Source: Acidobacteria bacterium Ga0077534 (GTDB lineage Bacteria > Acidobacteriota > Blastocatellia > Pyrinomonadales > Pyrinomonadaceae). From it: a stretch of DNA of 64,000 nucleotides. Numbering within the stretch: the first letter of the stretch is position 1; every line of letters begins with the position of its first letter. Under the pieces are notes generated by a model. The model did no database searches and was not told the DNA's origin. It saw nothing but the letters and a program-made list of their open reading frames with translations. The stretch is from NCBI GenBank assembly GCA_001464455.1, contig LNEI01000016.1:163422-227421 (forward strand). The letters run 5' to 3'. A program made the position numbers and the translations under genes. Below are positions 56,810 to 64,000 of the stretch, piece by piece.

Positions 56810-57808
56810 ATGAAGATAGACGACTTTCTCCCGGTTCTAAAAAGGCTTCACGAGGGCATCCGTGACGCTGTTATTGAGGCCTGCGAAGGGAGGGCGATCG
56901 AAAGCCTTTCATCGGTAGCCCGCGAAGAGGACGGCGACACCATCTACGCCGTCGATCAGGTCAGCGAGGAGCTGATCGTCGAATTCTTTGAAAACGAGAT
57001 CGCGGATCGAACAACAGTCATTCTGATCGCGGAGGGGCTGGAAACGGGGAAAGTAGTTTTGCCTCGCGGCATGGATGAAGAGCACGCAGAATGGCGGGTT
57101 ATTGTGGATCCGATCGACGGAACGCGAGGGTTGATGTTCCAGAAGCGAAGTGCCTGGATACTGACCGGCGTCGCTCCGAATAGAGGAATGGAGACCGGCC
57201 TCGCCGATATCGAATTTGCGATCCAAACCGAGATACCGCTCGTCAAGCAGCATCTTTCGGACACGCTCTGGGCATTTCGCGGGAGAGGGTTTTCGGCAGA
57301 GCGATACGACCGAACGACGCACGCGACAAGACCGATAACGCTGAGGCCATCGAAAGATCCGTCTATCGCTCATGGATTCGCGACCATTTCGCGGTTCATT
57401 CCGGGAACCGGAACCGCGGCTGCGGAAATATATGAAGCCGTCATTCGCTCCGCTCTCGGCGAGGTACAGCGTGGCAAGGCTCAGTGTTTTGAGGATCAAT
57501 ATATTTCAACAGGCGGCCAGCTATATGAGTTGATCGCGGGCCACGATCGTTTTATAGCCGACCTGCGGCCAATATGTGCGGCGGCGGATTCAAATCTCGG
57601 ACTTTGCTGTCATCCCTACGATCTTTGCACCGAACTGATAGCCCGCGAGGCGGGTGTGATCGTGACGGATGAGAGGAGCGATGGCTTGAACCCGAAACTC
57701 GGTGTCGAGCCGGATGTGGCGTGGGCAGGCTATGCAAATGAAGCGATCCGCGATCAGGTCGAGCCGCATCTGCGGCGAGAGATCTTTGCGAGGCTAGGGC
57801 GAAAATGA
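56810..57808 (+). CDS. Inositol-monophosphatase-family phosphatase
   Basis: 332 residues, longer than typical IMPases (about 265). Metal-binding motif [11 protein letters not shown] and an upstream acidic YAVDQVSEE region; the usual WDxxA motif is replaced by a C-terminal [16 protein letters not shown] segment. Substrate unknown: within the Leloir cluster a sugar phosphate such as galactose-1-phosphate is plausible. The stop overlaps the next ATG by 4 bp. Confidence 0.8.
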   Translation: MKIDDFLPVLKRLHEGIRDAVIEACEGRAIESLSSVAREEDGDTIYAVDQVSEELIVEFFENEIADRTTVILIAEGLETGKVVLPRGMDEEHAEWRVIVDPIDGTRGLMFQKRSAWILTGVAPNRGMETGLADIEFAIQTEIPLVKQHLSDTLWAFRGRGFSAERYDRTTHATRPITLRPSKDPSIAHGFATISRFIPGTGTAAAEIYEAVIRSALGEVQRGKAQCFEDQYISTGGQLYELIAGHDRFIADLRPICAAADSNLGLCCHPYDLCTELIAREAGVIVTDERSDGLNPKLGVEPDVAWAGYANEAIRDQVEPHLRREIFARLGRK

Positions 57809-59202
57809 ACGAGCAGCTGGGCCTCGACAAGTTTACCGAAAAGCTTCGACGTGAGGTTGGTTTTTTCGACGCTGACCGGCCGGTCTTTATCGCCCGTGCA
57901 CCGGGAAGGCTCGATGTGATGGGCGGAATAGCCGATTATTCCGGCTCGCTCGTGCTTGAGATGCCTATAGCGGAAGCCGCGTTTGCAGCGGTTCAGCGTG
58001 CGGACGACTATCACGTTCGGATCATAAGTCTGGGTAAAGGCAGACATGTCCGCAGCGAGTTTTCGATGTCGATCGCCGATCTTTTTGAGGACGGGGAAGC
58101 GATCGGATATGATGCGGCGAAGTCTTATTTTCGTCGTGCTCCGGCACGACGCTGGGCCGGGTATATCGCAGGGGCGTTTGTCGTGTTGGGGCGGGAAAAA
58201 GGATTCCATTTAAGCAATGGGGGCCGCATTTTGATCGACTCGGTCGTACCGCCCGGAAAAGGCGTCAGCTCTTCGGCGGCGATCGAGGTCGCGACGATGA
58301 TGGCGATCGCGGCGGCCTTTGACCTGGAGATCGACGCTCGTGAGATCGCCATATTGTGCCAAAAGGTCGAGAATTTGGTTGTCGGGGCACCCTGCGGGAT
58401 CATGGATCAGATGACTTCGGCCGCCGGAAGCGAAGGAAAGCTGCTAGCGATGGTCTGCCAGCCGGCTGAACTTCGCGAGAGCGTCGAGATACCCGGAGAG
58501 ATTGCTTTTTGGGGCATCGATTCGGGAATCAAGCATTCGGTAGGACGCGGCGATTATGGGTCGGTGCGGACCGGAGCTTTTATGGGCTATCGGATTATCG
58601 CTGATGTAGCGGGATTCGCGGCGAGAACGGTCGCAGACGGCCGAGTCGAGATCGACGACCCGGAATGGAACGGCTATCTTGCGAATCTTCATCCGGCTGA
58701 TTTCGAAAGGCGTTTCGCGACACGTTTGCCGCGAAATATCGGCGGGGTGGAATTTCTGCAGCGGTATGGCGGGATAACCGACGCGGTGACAACTGTTGAC
58801 CCGAAACGGAGTTATGCGGTCTATCACCCGACGAAGCATCCGATTTACGAGAATGCCCGGGTCGCCCGATTTGCAGAGCTCTTAGTGGACGACTCGGTCG
58901 ATGTGGGGGCACTCGGGCAGATGATGTATGCGTCGCATGAGAGTTATTCGGCCTGCGGCCTTGGCAGCGATGGGACCGACCGGATAGTTGAGATGGTGCA
59001 AGAATCTCCTAACCTGTTCGGAGCAAAGATCACAGGCGGCGGAAGCGGCGGGACCGTTGCTATCTTGGGACGCACGGGGGCGGAGGCTGAGGTTCAACGA
59101 ATTGCGGACGAATATGGCGATAGGGCGGGCCGCAACGCTTATATTTTCTCCGGTTCGTCGATGGGAGCGAGCGAATTCGGCGTTCGGGAAGTAGTTTTTT
59201 AG
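57805..59202 (+). CDS. GHMP kinase, galactokinase/L-arabinokinase type
   Basis: 465 residues. Sugar-kinase motifs: [18 protein letters not shown] near 32, ATP-loop [21 protein letters not shown]-terminal [20 protein letters not shown] and [17 protein letters not shown]. Motif 1 reads GGIADYSG, not the GEHTDYN of classical galactokinase, and together with [14 protein letters not shown] closely follows the kinase domain of plant L-arabinokinase (ARA1) as I recall it. Hence the sugar is L-arabinose or galactose; GalT and GalE neighbours favour galactose-1-phosphate as product. It overlaps the phosphatase gene by 4 bp, and galE starts 3 bp later. Confidence 0.88.
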   Translation: MNEQLGLDKFTEKLRREVGFFDADRPVFIARAPGRLDVMGGIADYSGSLVLEMPIAEAAFAAVQRADDYHVRIISLGKGRHVRSEFSMSIADLFEDGEAIGYDAAKSYFRRAPARRWAGYIAGAFVVLGREKGFHLSNGGRILIDSVVPPGKGVSSSAAIEVATMMAIAAAFDLEIDAREIAILCQKVENLVVGAPCGIMDQMTSAAGSEGKLLAMVCQPAELRESVEIPGEIAFWGIDSGIKHSVGRGDYGSVRTGAFMGYRIIADVAGFAARTVADGRVEIDDPEWNGYLANLHPADFERRFATRLPRNIGGVEFLQRYGGITDAVTTVDPKRSYAVYHPTKHPIYENARVARFAELLVDDSVDVGALGQMMYASHESYSACGLGSDGTDRIVEMVQESPNLFGAKITGGGSGGTVAILGRTGAEAEVQRIADEYGDRAGRNAYIFSGSSMGASEFGVREVVF

Positions 59203-59205
59203 CGT

Positions 59206-60186
59206 ATGGCGATTTTGGTTACAGGTGGTGCGGGATATATCGGAAGTGCGACCGTCGAACGGCTTCGAGAGATCGACCGCGACGTGGTCGTGCTTGATAG
59301 TCTTGTTTACGGCCATCGGGAAGCGGTCGACAGTGACGTGCCTTTTTATGAAGGCAACGTGGGCAACCGCGAATTGGTCGAATCGATCATTCGAGATCAC
59401 AAGATCGACGCGTGCGTGCATTTTGCGGCGTATGCTTATGTGGGTGAATCCGTGGTCGACCCCGCGAAGTACTTTGCCAACAATACTTTCCAGACGAATG
59501 CATTGCTCGCGACTTTGATCGATTCTGGGGTCAAGCGGTTTGTTTTCTCATCCACATGTGCGACCTATGGTGATCCGGTCCGGATCCCGATCGATGAAAC
59601 ACACCTGCAAAAGCCCGTCAATCCATACGGCTGGTCAAAGTTTATGACCGAGCGCATCTTGGAATCGTACGACGCGGCTTACGGTCTGAAGTTCGTTGCG
59701 CTCCGCTATTTTAATGCTTCGGGAGCGACCGAAAAATGCGGTGAGCATCATGATCCTGAGACGCATTTGATACCCCTTATTTTGAACGTTGCGAATGGTG
59801 AACAGCCGTGGGTTTCGGTTTTTGGGAATGATTATGAGACGGCGGACGGCACTTGCGTTCGCGATTATATCCACGTTGCCGACCTTGCCGATGCTCACGT
59901 TCGGGCGTTAGATCATCTGGAAAATGGCGGCGAGTCGACGCATGTCAATCTTGGAAACGGCGTCGGATTTTCGGTACTCGAAGTCATCGAAGCCGCTCGA
60001 CGAGTGACAGGAAAACCGATCGAGGCATTGATAGCCCCTCGCCGTCCGGGCGACCCGTCGCATTTGATCGCGGAAGCGACGAAGGCTCTTGAAGTGCTCG
60101 GATGGAAACCGCAATTTACCGATATAGAAGGAATCATAAAGTCCGCGTGGGACTGGAAATTGGCTAATCCGAACGGGTACGAGTAA
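59206..60186 (+). CDS. galE: UDP-glucose 4-epimerase
   Basis: 326 residues. NAD Rossmann motif [17 protein letters not shown], active-site YGWSKFMTE (YxxxK), substrate loop RYFNASGA and [20 protein letters not shown]. It interconverts UDP-galactose and UDP-glucose (or the arabinose/xylose analogues). Starts 3 bp after the GHMP kinase, ending the compact run; an inverted repeat follows. Confidence 0.94.
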   Translation: MAILVTGGAGYIGSATVERLREIDRDVVVLDSLVYGHREAVDSDVPFYEGNVGNRELVESIIRDHKIDACVHFAAYAYVGESVVDPAKYFANNTFQTNALLATLIDSGVKRFVFSSTCATYGDPVRIPIDETHLQKPVNPYGWSKFMTERILESYDAAYGLKFVALRYFNASGATEKCGEHHDPETHLIPLILNVANGEQPWVSVFGNDYETADGTCVRDYIHVADLADAHVRALDHLENGGESTHVNLGNGVGFSVLEVIEAARRVTGKPIEALIAPRRPGDPSHLIAEATKALEVLGWKPQFTDIEGIIKSAWDWKLANPNGYE

Positions 60187-60190
60187 GCAC

Positions 60191-60281
60191 GGCTTTGCGT
60201 TTTCTCTGCGGTCTTGGCGTCTTTGCGTTAAAGCATTTTCTCAACGCAAAGACGCAAAGTTCGCAAAATGAAGCCGCAAAG
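60191..60281. repeat. Inverted repeat built of GCAAAGACGCAAAG words
   Basis: GGCTTTGCGTTTTCTCTGCG...GTCTTTGCGTT (left) and AACGCAAAGACGCAAAGTTC...GCCGCAAAG (60243-60281, right) form a long imperfect hairpin between galE and xylA; same word family as 54498-54604. Confidence 0.8.
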
Positions 60282-60318
60282 AAGAATCGAGTTTCGACTA
60301 AATTGAGAGTGATGAAGC

Positions 60319-61464
60319 ATGTTAAATAACTACCAACCGAAACCAGAACACAAATTCACATTCGGCCTGTGGACGGTCGGGAATCGCGGGGCTGACCCGT
60401 TTGGGACGCAGGTTCGTGAGAAGAAGACGCCGGTTGAGCTCGTTGAGCTTTTGGCTGAGGTCGGGGCTTATGGGGTGAATTTCCATGACAATGATCTGGT
60501 TCCCATCGACGCGACTGCGAGCGAGCGGAATCAGATCGTCAGCGATTTCAAAAAAGCCTGCAGCAACAATGGCATTAAAGTTCCCATGGCGACGGTAAAT
60601 CTATTTTACGAGCCAGTTTTCCGCGATGGTGCATTTACCGCAAATGATGCAAGGGTTCGTCATTACGCTATCCAGAAAACGATGCGAGCGATGGAACTTG
60701 GTGCCGAGTTTGGTGCCGAGATATTTGTGCTCTGGGGAGGCCGCGAAGGTGTGGAAACCGATGCTTGCCGGCGTCCAGATGAGGCGATCAAGCGGCTTCG
60801 TGAGGCGATAAATTATCTTTGCGAATACAATATCGCTCAGAATTTCGGTTACAAGTTCGCGATGGAAGCCAAACCGAACGAACCGCGTGCCGACATCTAC
60901 ATGCCCACCACGACGGCATACATGGCTTTTATCGAAACGCTAGATCATAAGGAAATGGTCGGCGTAAATCCCGAAGTCGCCCACGAACAAATGCCCGGCC
61001 TCTCGATGTATCACGCGGTCGCTCAGGCTTGGGAAGCGGGCAAACTATTTCACATTGATCTCAACGATCAGTATCCCGGACGTTACGATCAGGATCTGCG
61101 GTTTGGTTCGGTTTCTGTCAAACAGATGTTCTGGATGGTGAAGTTCCTCGAGGATGTCGGATATGAGGGGATGAGACATTTTGACGCTCATGCCTATCGC
61201 ACCGAGGACTACGAGGGCGTCAAAGACTTCGCACGGGGATGTATGCGGACGTATTTGATCCTCAAAGAGAAAGGCGAACGCTGGAACGCGGACAGCGAGA
61301 TACAGGCGATCCTTGCGGAAATAGAAGAGACTAACAAGGGATCTCTCGGGTCGTTTGAAAACCTTCTCGCGACCGAATTCGACCGTCACGAGCTTGCGTC
61401 AAAAGGATTGCAGTACGAGCGGCTTGATCAATTGACGATGGATGTTATTTTCGGGGTTCGATAG
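60319..61464 (+). CDS. xylA: Xylose isomerase
   Basis: 381 residues, the class I length. Catalytic-His region GVNFHDNDLVP, metal-ligand regions EAKPNEPRADIY, VGVNPEVAHEQM and HIDLNDQYPGRYDQDL, and HFDAHAYRTED. It isomerises D-xylose (and glucose) with two divalent cations. No xylulokinase gene is adjacent. Confidence 0.95.
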   Translation: MLNNYQPKPEHKFTFGLWTVGNRGADPFGTQVREKKTPVELVELLAEVGAYGVNFHDNDLVPIDATASERNQIVSDFKKACSNNGIKVPMATVNLFYEPVFRDGAFTANDARVRHYAIQKTMRAMELGAEFGAEIFVLWGGREGVETDACRRPDEAIKRLREAINYLCEYNIAQNFGYKFAMEAKPNEPRADIYMPTTTAYMAFIETLDHKEMVGVNPEVAHEQMPGLSMYHAVAQAWEAGKLFHIDLNDQYPGRYDQDLRFGSVSVKQMFWMVKFLEDVGYEGMRHFDAHAYRTEDYEGVKDFARGCMRTYLILKEKGERWNADSEIQAILAEIEETNKGSLGSFENLLATEFDRHELASKGLQYERLDQLTMDVIFGVR

Positions 61465-61587
61465 AACGTTTTTCGTCGATTGCGAGACCATCGTGGTTCT
61501 GATAGAATTTCGAAAACTCTCCAGTTAACCGATTATCCATAGCTTTTTACGGCGTGGCGTGAACTATAACTAAACCTGAGGTACAAG

Positions 61588-62682
61588 ATGAAAAGTTTTA
61601 AGGTCGTTTTGTCGTCGATGATCATTGCGCTGATATTTTCTTCGGCGGTCGTTAAAGGTCAGAGCGAGTATTTTGGAAACTGGCCCGCCGGTTCTTCGCC
61701 AAAAGAGCTTGGAAAGCGGCTCGCTGAGAACTGGGCAAAACGCGGTTTTGAATTTGAGACCGGCCGCCGTCAGTTTCTGATCTATCCCGAGGTTTGCACA
61801 TGGTACGGAGCCTTGAACGTCGCAGAATATTCCAAAGATAAAGACCTGCAAGCCCGCTTAAAGACAAAATTCGACCGCTTTCTCACGACCGAAGGGGCAA
61901 AAAATATCTCGCCCGCCGAACACGTCGATTATCGCGTTATCGGGATCGTGCCGCTTGAGATCTTTCAGCAGACGAAAGAGAAGCGTTACCTAGATTTTGG
62001 CAAAGATCTGGCTGACAAACAGTGGATGAAGCCAACGCCCGACGGCATTACTCACGAGGCCCGCTACTGGATCGACGACATGTACATGATAACCGCCGTC
62101 CAGATGCAGGCATTTCGTTCGACGAAAGACAAGATCTACCTCGAGCGAGCGGCGAAGACGATGGTCGCCTATCTCGACAAACTCCAGCAGCCCAACGGCC
62201 TTTTCTATCACGCGCCGGACTCTTTATTCTTCTGGGGAAGAGGAAATGGATGGCAGGCGGCGGGAATGACAGAGCTTTTATTGGAACTGCCGAAGGATCA
62301 TCCGCTTCGGCCCCGCATCGTCAAAGGTTACGACCTGATGATGAACTCGCTTCTTAAATATCAGGCAGAAAACGGCCTGTGGCGGCAATTGATGGATATG
62401 CCGGAATCCTGGGTCGAGACCTCTGGGACAGGAATGTTCGCCTTTGCGTTTATCACCGGCGTGAAAAAAGGCTGGCTCGACAAAAAGAAATTCGGCCCCG
62501 CCGCGAGAAAAGCCTGGCTCGGTCTCGCCAAACACATCAACGCCGACGGCAACGTAACCGAAGTCTGCGTCGGGACAAATAAAGGTTTCTCGGTCCAATA
62601 TTACATGGACCGGGCCCGAGCCACCGGCGACCTCCACGGCCAAGCCGCCGCCCTCTGGAGCGCCATGGCCCTGCTTCGCTAG
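61588..62682 (+). CDS. Exported glycoside hydrolase family 105/88-like unsaturated glycuronyl hydrolase
   Basis: 364 residues with a signal peptide (VVLSSMIIALIFSSAVVKG). An (alpha/alpha)6 barrel with YWIDDMYMITAVQMQAFRS (likely catalytic Asp), SLFFWGRGNGWQAAGMTELL and WVETSGTGMFAFAFITG, the conserved patches of YteR-like rhamnogalacturonyl hydrolases. It would cleave unsaturated galacturonyl residues from pectin fragments in the periplasm, releasing side-chain sugars for the upstream pathway. Confidence 0.88.
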   Translation: MKSFKVVLSSMIIALIFSSAVVKGQSEYFGNWPAGSSPKELGKRLAENWAKRGFEFETGRRQFLIYPEVCTWYGALNVAEYSKDKDLQARLKTKFDRFLTTEGAKNISPAEHVDYRVIGIVPLEIFQQTKEKRYLDFGKDLADKQWMKPTPDGITHEARYWIDDMYMITAVQMQAFRSTKDKIYLERAAKTMVAYLDKLQQPNGLFYHAPDSLFFWGRGNGWQAAGMTELLLELPKDHPLRPRIVKGYDLMMNSLLKYQAENGLWRQLMDMPESWVETSGTGMFAFAFITGVKKGWLDKKKFGPAARKAWLGLAKHINADGNVTEVCVGTNKGFSVQYYMDRARATGDLHGQAAALWSAMALLR

Positions 62683-62690
62683 GAAACAAT

Positions 62691-62773
62691 AGCCACGAAA
62701 ATACACTAAAAAAACACGAAATAGGCCGATGATATTACTGGCGTTTTTCGTGCTTTAGTGTATTCTCGTGGCT
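62691..62773. repeat. Inverted repeat built of CACGAAAATACAC words
   Basis: AGCCACGAAAATACACTAAA... (62691-62721) pairs almost completely with ...TTTAGTGTATTCTCGTGGCT (62743-62773). It lies between two convergent genes and may serve as a bidirectional terminator. Confidence 0.85.
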
Positions 62774-62782
62774 AACGAACTC

Positions 62783-63625
62783 CTATTTCGAGCAGGGTGA
62801 ATTTGATAGTGTGCCTTGTTTGTCGAAGCGGTATTCGTATTCTTTGGCGTAGGTGGTCACGTTTTGCTTGATCTTGTTAAAGACAAAGCAGTTATATTCC
62901 TCGTTGCTGATGCGTTCCTTTAGATACATCATTGCGTTGACCTCGCTCCAGTATTCGCGGCTTTCCCAGATCTCGACCGGCGTGCCGCCCATTTGTTTGG
63001 CGAGGTCGACGAGCTTTTGATCTGTTGTATCACGCCCGTTTTTTAGAAAGATGGATGTGTAGACCGGCATCAGGGAATTCTGAAGCTGCATGAATGAGCG
63101 ATTGGCGGTGGCGGTTTGGTTTACGTGGCCAAACTCGTGCGACATCTTGGCCGCGGCAAGGATGCGGCCGCTGATCGAGTAAGAAGTTTCGCCGGAAGAC
63201 AGGGAATTCATCACCGGATAATAGATCGGGTTCGGGTAACCCTCGTTCAGTTCGTCGCCGAGCGTTATCGTGGCCCCGACGAAATTTCCAGCTTCGTCCC
63301 ACAGATATTTGTCCGTGCCGGCACCTTTTCCTTTTTTGTTTGTAACCGTTATCGTCAGCAGAAAGTTTTTGTTGGTGGCGTATTTGTCCCACTGAGCACG
63401 CCCGAATTCGGTCGCCAGCAGCTCGGCTTTCCAGCGGTCGTAGCGGAGGCGATATTTTGCGGGAATATCTTCTTTGATGCCGCCGTCGACCGGGGTTTTG
63501 ACGGTGATCATTTTCTTGTCAGTGTCAGAATGATAGCCGCCGTGGGCCAATATTTCCGTTGCTCCGGCAGCAAAAAACACGGATGCTAAAACCAAAAACG
63601 AAACGAGACGACGCGGTTCCATCAA
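62783..63625 (-). CDS. Secreted putative zinc peptidase (HEFGH motif)
   Basis: 280 residues. The N-terminal signal peptide (LVSFLVLASVFFAAGATEIL) is followed by a basic region and then AAKMSHEFGHVNQ, a gluzincin-type zinc motif at about residue 163. A second Glu 60 residues on (REYWSEVNAMMYL) is well placed as third zinc ligand. No assigned peptidase family is recognised. It could also be a non-peptidase zinc protein. Confidence 0.7.
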   Translation of the reverse strand: MMEPRRLVSFLVLASVFFAAGATEILAHGGYHSDTDKKMITVKTPVDGGIKEDIPAKYRLRYDRWKAELLATEFGRAQWDKYATNKNFLLTITVTNKKGKGAGTDKYLWDEAGNFVGATITLGDELNEGYPNPIYYPVMNSLSSGETSYSISGRILAAAKMSHEFGHVNQTATANRSFMQLQNSLMPVYTSIFLKNGRDTTDQKLVDLAKQMGGTPVEIWESREYWSEVNAMMYLKERISNEEYNCFVFNKIKQNVTTYAKEYEYRFDKQGTLSNSPCSK

Positions 63626-63760
63626 TAAAAGCCCTCCAATCTTGCAGTGTCAAAATCCAGAGATAAGTTGTCTAAGTCTTGAGCCTCAAAAATAGCCTAA
63701 GACTGCGAAAGTGTCAAGATTTTCTTGGGCGCGTGTAACAGAGAGCTTTACAGTTCCCTG

Positions 63761-63910
63761 GCCGTGAAACGGCGAAAGATCATAGCCAGATGCGAAGCTT
63801 CTGGTTGATCATTTTGAGAATTTCGGTGCGGTAAAACTGCACCAGCCTAATTCTGCCGCGTCTTCAACGCGTCGGCGGCGTCAAGTGCTCAACCAGAAGC
63901 TTCGCATCTG
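63761..63910. repeat. Chained-hairpin element, copy D, enclosed in a 22-bp inverted repeat
   Basis: A perfect 22-bp inverted repeat (63787-63808 and 63889-63910, arm starting CAGATGCGAAGCTTCTGG) encloses a GGTGC/GCACC stem and a GCCGCG.../...GGCGGC stem, with a GCCGT/ACGGC hairpin just outside (63761-63773). Nothing coding is seen in 63626-63980. Confidence 0.8.
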
Positions 63911-63992
63911 ATGTTAAAAAGACGGCTTCTCCTGACTTGGATTAGAATCAAGTCGACAAAAACAGATTCGATCTTTGACAGGAGAAACCGTA

Positions 63993-64000
63993 ATGACATT
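63993..64000 (+). CDS. First codons of a gene cut by the window end
   Basis: An ATG at 63993 follows an AGGAG ribosome-binding site at 63980-63984. Only M-T and part of the third codon are present, so identity is unknown. Confidence 0.4.

Overview
The window most resembles the chromosome of a Blastocatellia-type Acidobacteriota (Pyrinomonadaceae-like). This is an inference, not a database result. It rests on: a large TPR/TolB-like protein; secreted proteins ending in a carboxypeptidase-regulatory-like domain; a reaction-centre-type dihaem cytochrome module; FG-GAP proteins; an acyl-CoA dehydrogenase next to an APH phosphotransferase; and many intergenic inverted repeats. No phage, insertion sequence or CRISPR array was seen.

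Layout. 1-1755: 3' part of a TPR protein, followed by a frameshifted relic of a second copy of its tail. 1753-15568: one long plus-strand block with much of reductive pyrimidine catabolism: NCS1 permease, CoA-acylating semialdehyde dehydrogenase, beta-ureidopropionase, PreT and PreA. Interleaved are a dihaem cytochrome, a TPR protein, a YjfM/YjfC/YjfL-like trio and an AbgT transporter. No dihydropyrimidinase or beta-alanine aminotransferase is present. 15609-17075: an AT-richer orphan with two ACT-like domains and two membrane helices. 17370-21684: divergent APH phosphotransferase / acyl-CoA dehydrogenase pair (LvaA/LvaC- or ACAD10/11-like) plus an SLC13 transporter. 22123-27205: pilMNOPQ, ending in a strong terminator. 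27639-32188: two secreted proteins sharing a C-terminal domain (monohaem cytochrome; M36 metalloprotease). 32341-40850: DinG-type helicase, MscS-type channel, QueD, PepSY protein and TonB-dependent receptor. 40928-43560: tRNA-Pro(CGG), then minus-strand rpsU, surE, pcm and yqaA. 44144-51168: secreted FG-GAP protein divergent from twin LuxR-type regulators with identical DNA-binding domains, then an orphan 819-aa secreted protein. 51299-52864: ComM/YifB ATPase. 52995-62682: sugar cluster of ABC ATPase and permease without a binding protein, GalT, an IMPase-family phosphatase, a GHMP kinase resembling plant L-arabinokinase, GalE, XylA and a GH105-like hydrolase. 62783-63625: possible secreted gluzincin peptidase. 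63626-64000: a structured non-coding element and the first codons of a further gene.

How the parts work together. The pyrimidine block would import uracil or thymine, reduce it (PreT/PreA), release beta-alanine or beta-aminoisobutyrate (beta-ureidopropionase) and form acetyl- or propionyl-CoA; two steps must be encoded elsewhere. The sugar block looks suited to galactose, arabinose and xylose released from pectin or hemicellulose. The APH/ACAD pair suggests catabolism of hydroxylated acyl-CoAs.

The most unusual signals are non-coding: about nine intergenic inverted repeats built from short repeated words, at least four chained-hairpin elements (one inside a reading frame), and two related in-frame insertions in the APH gene.
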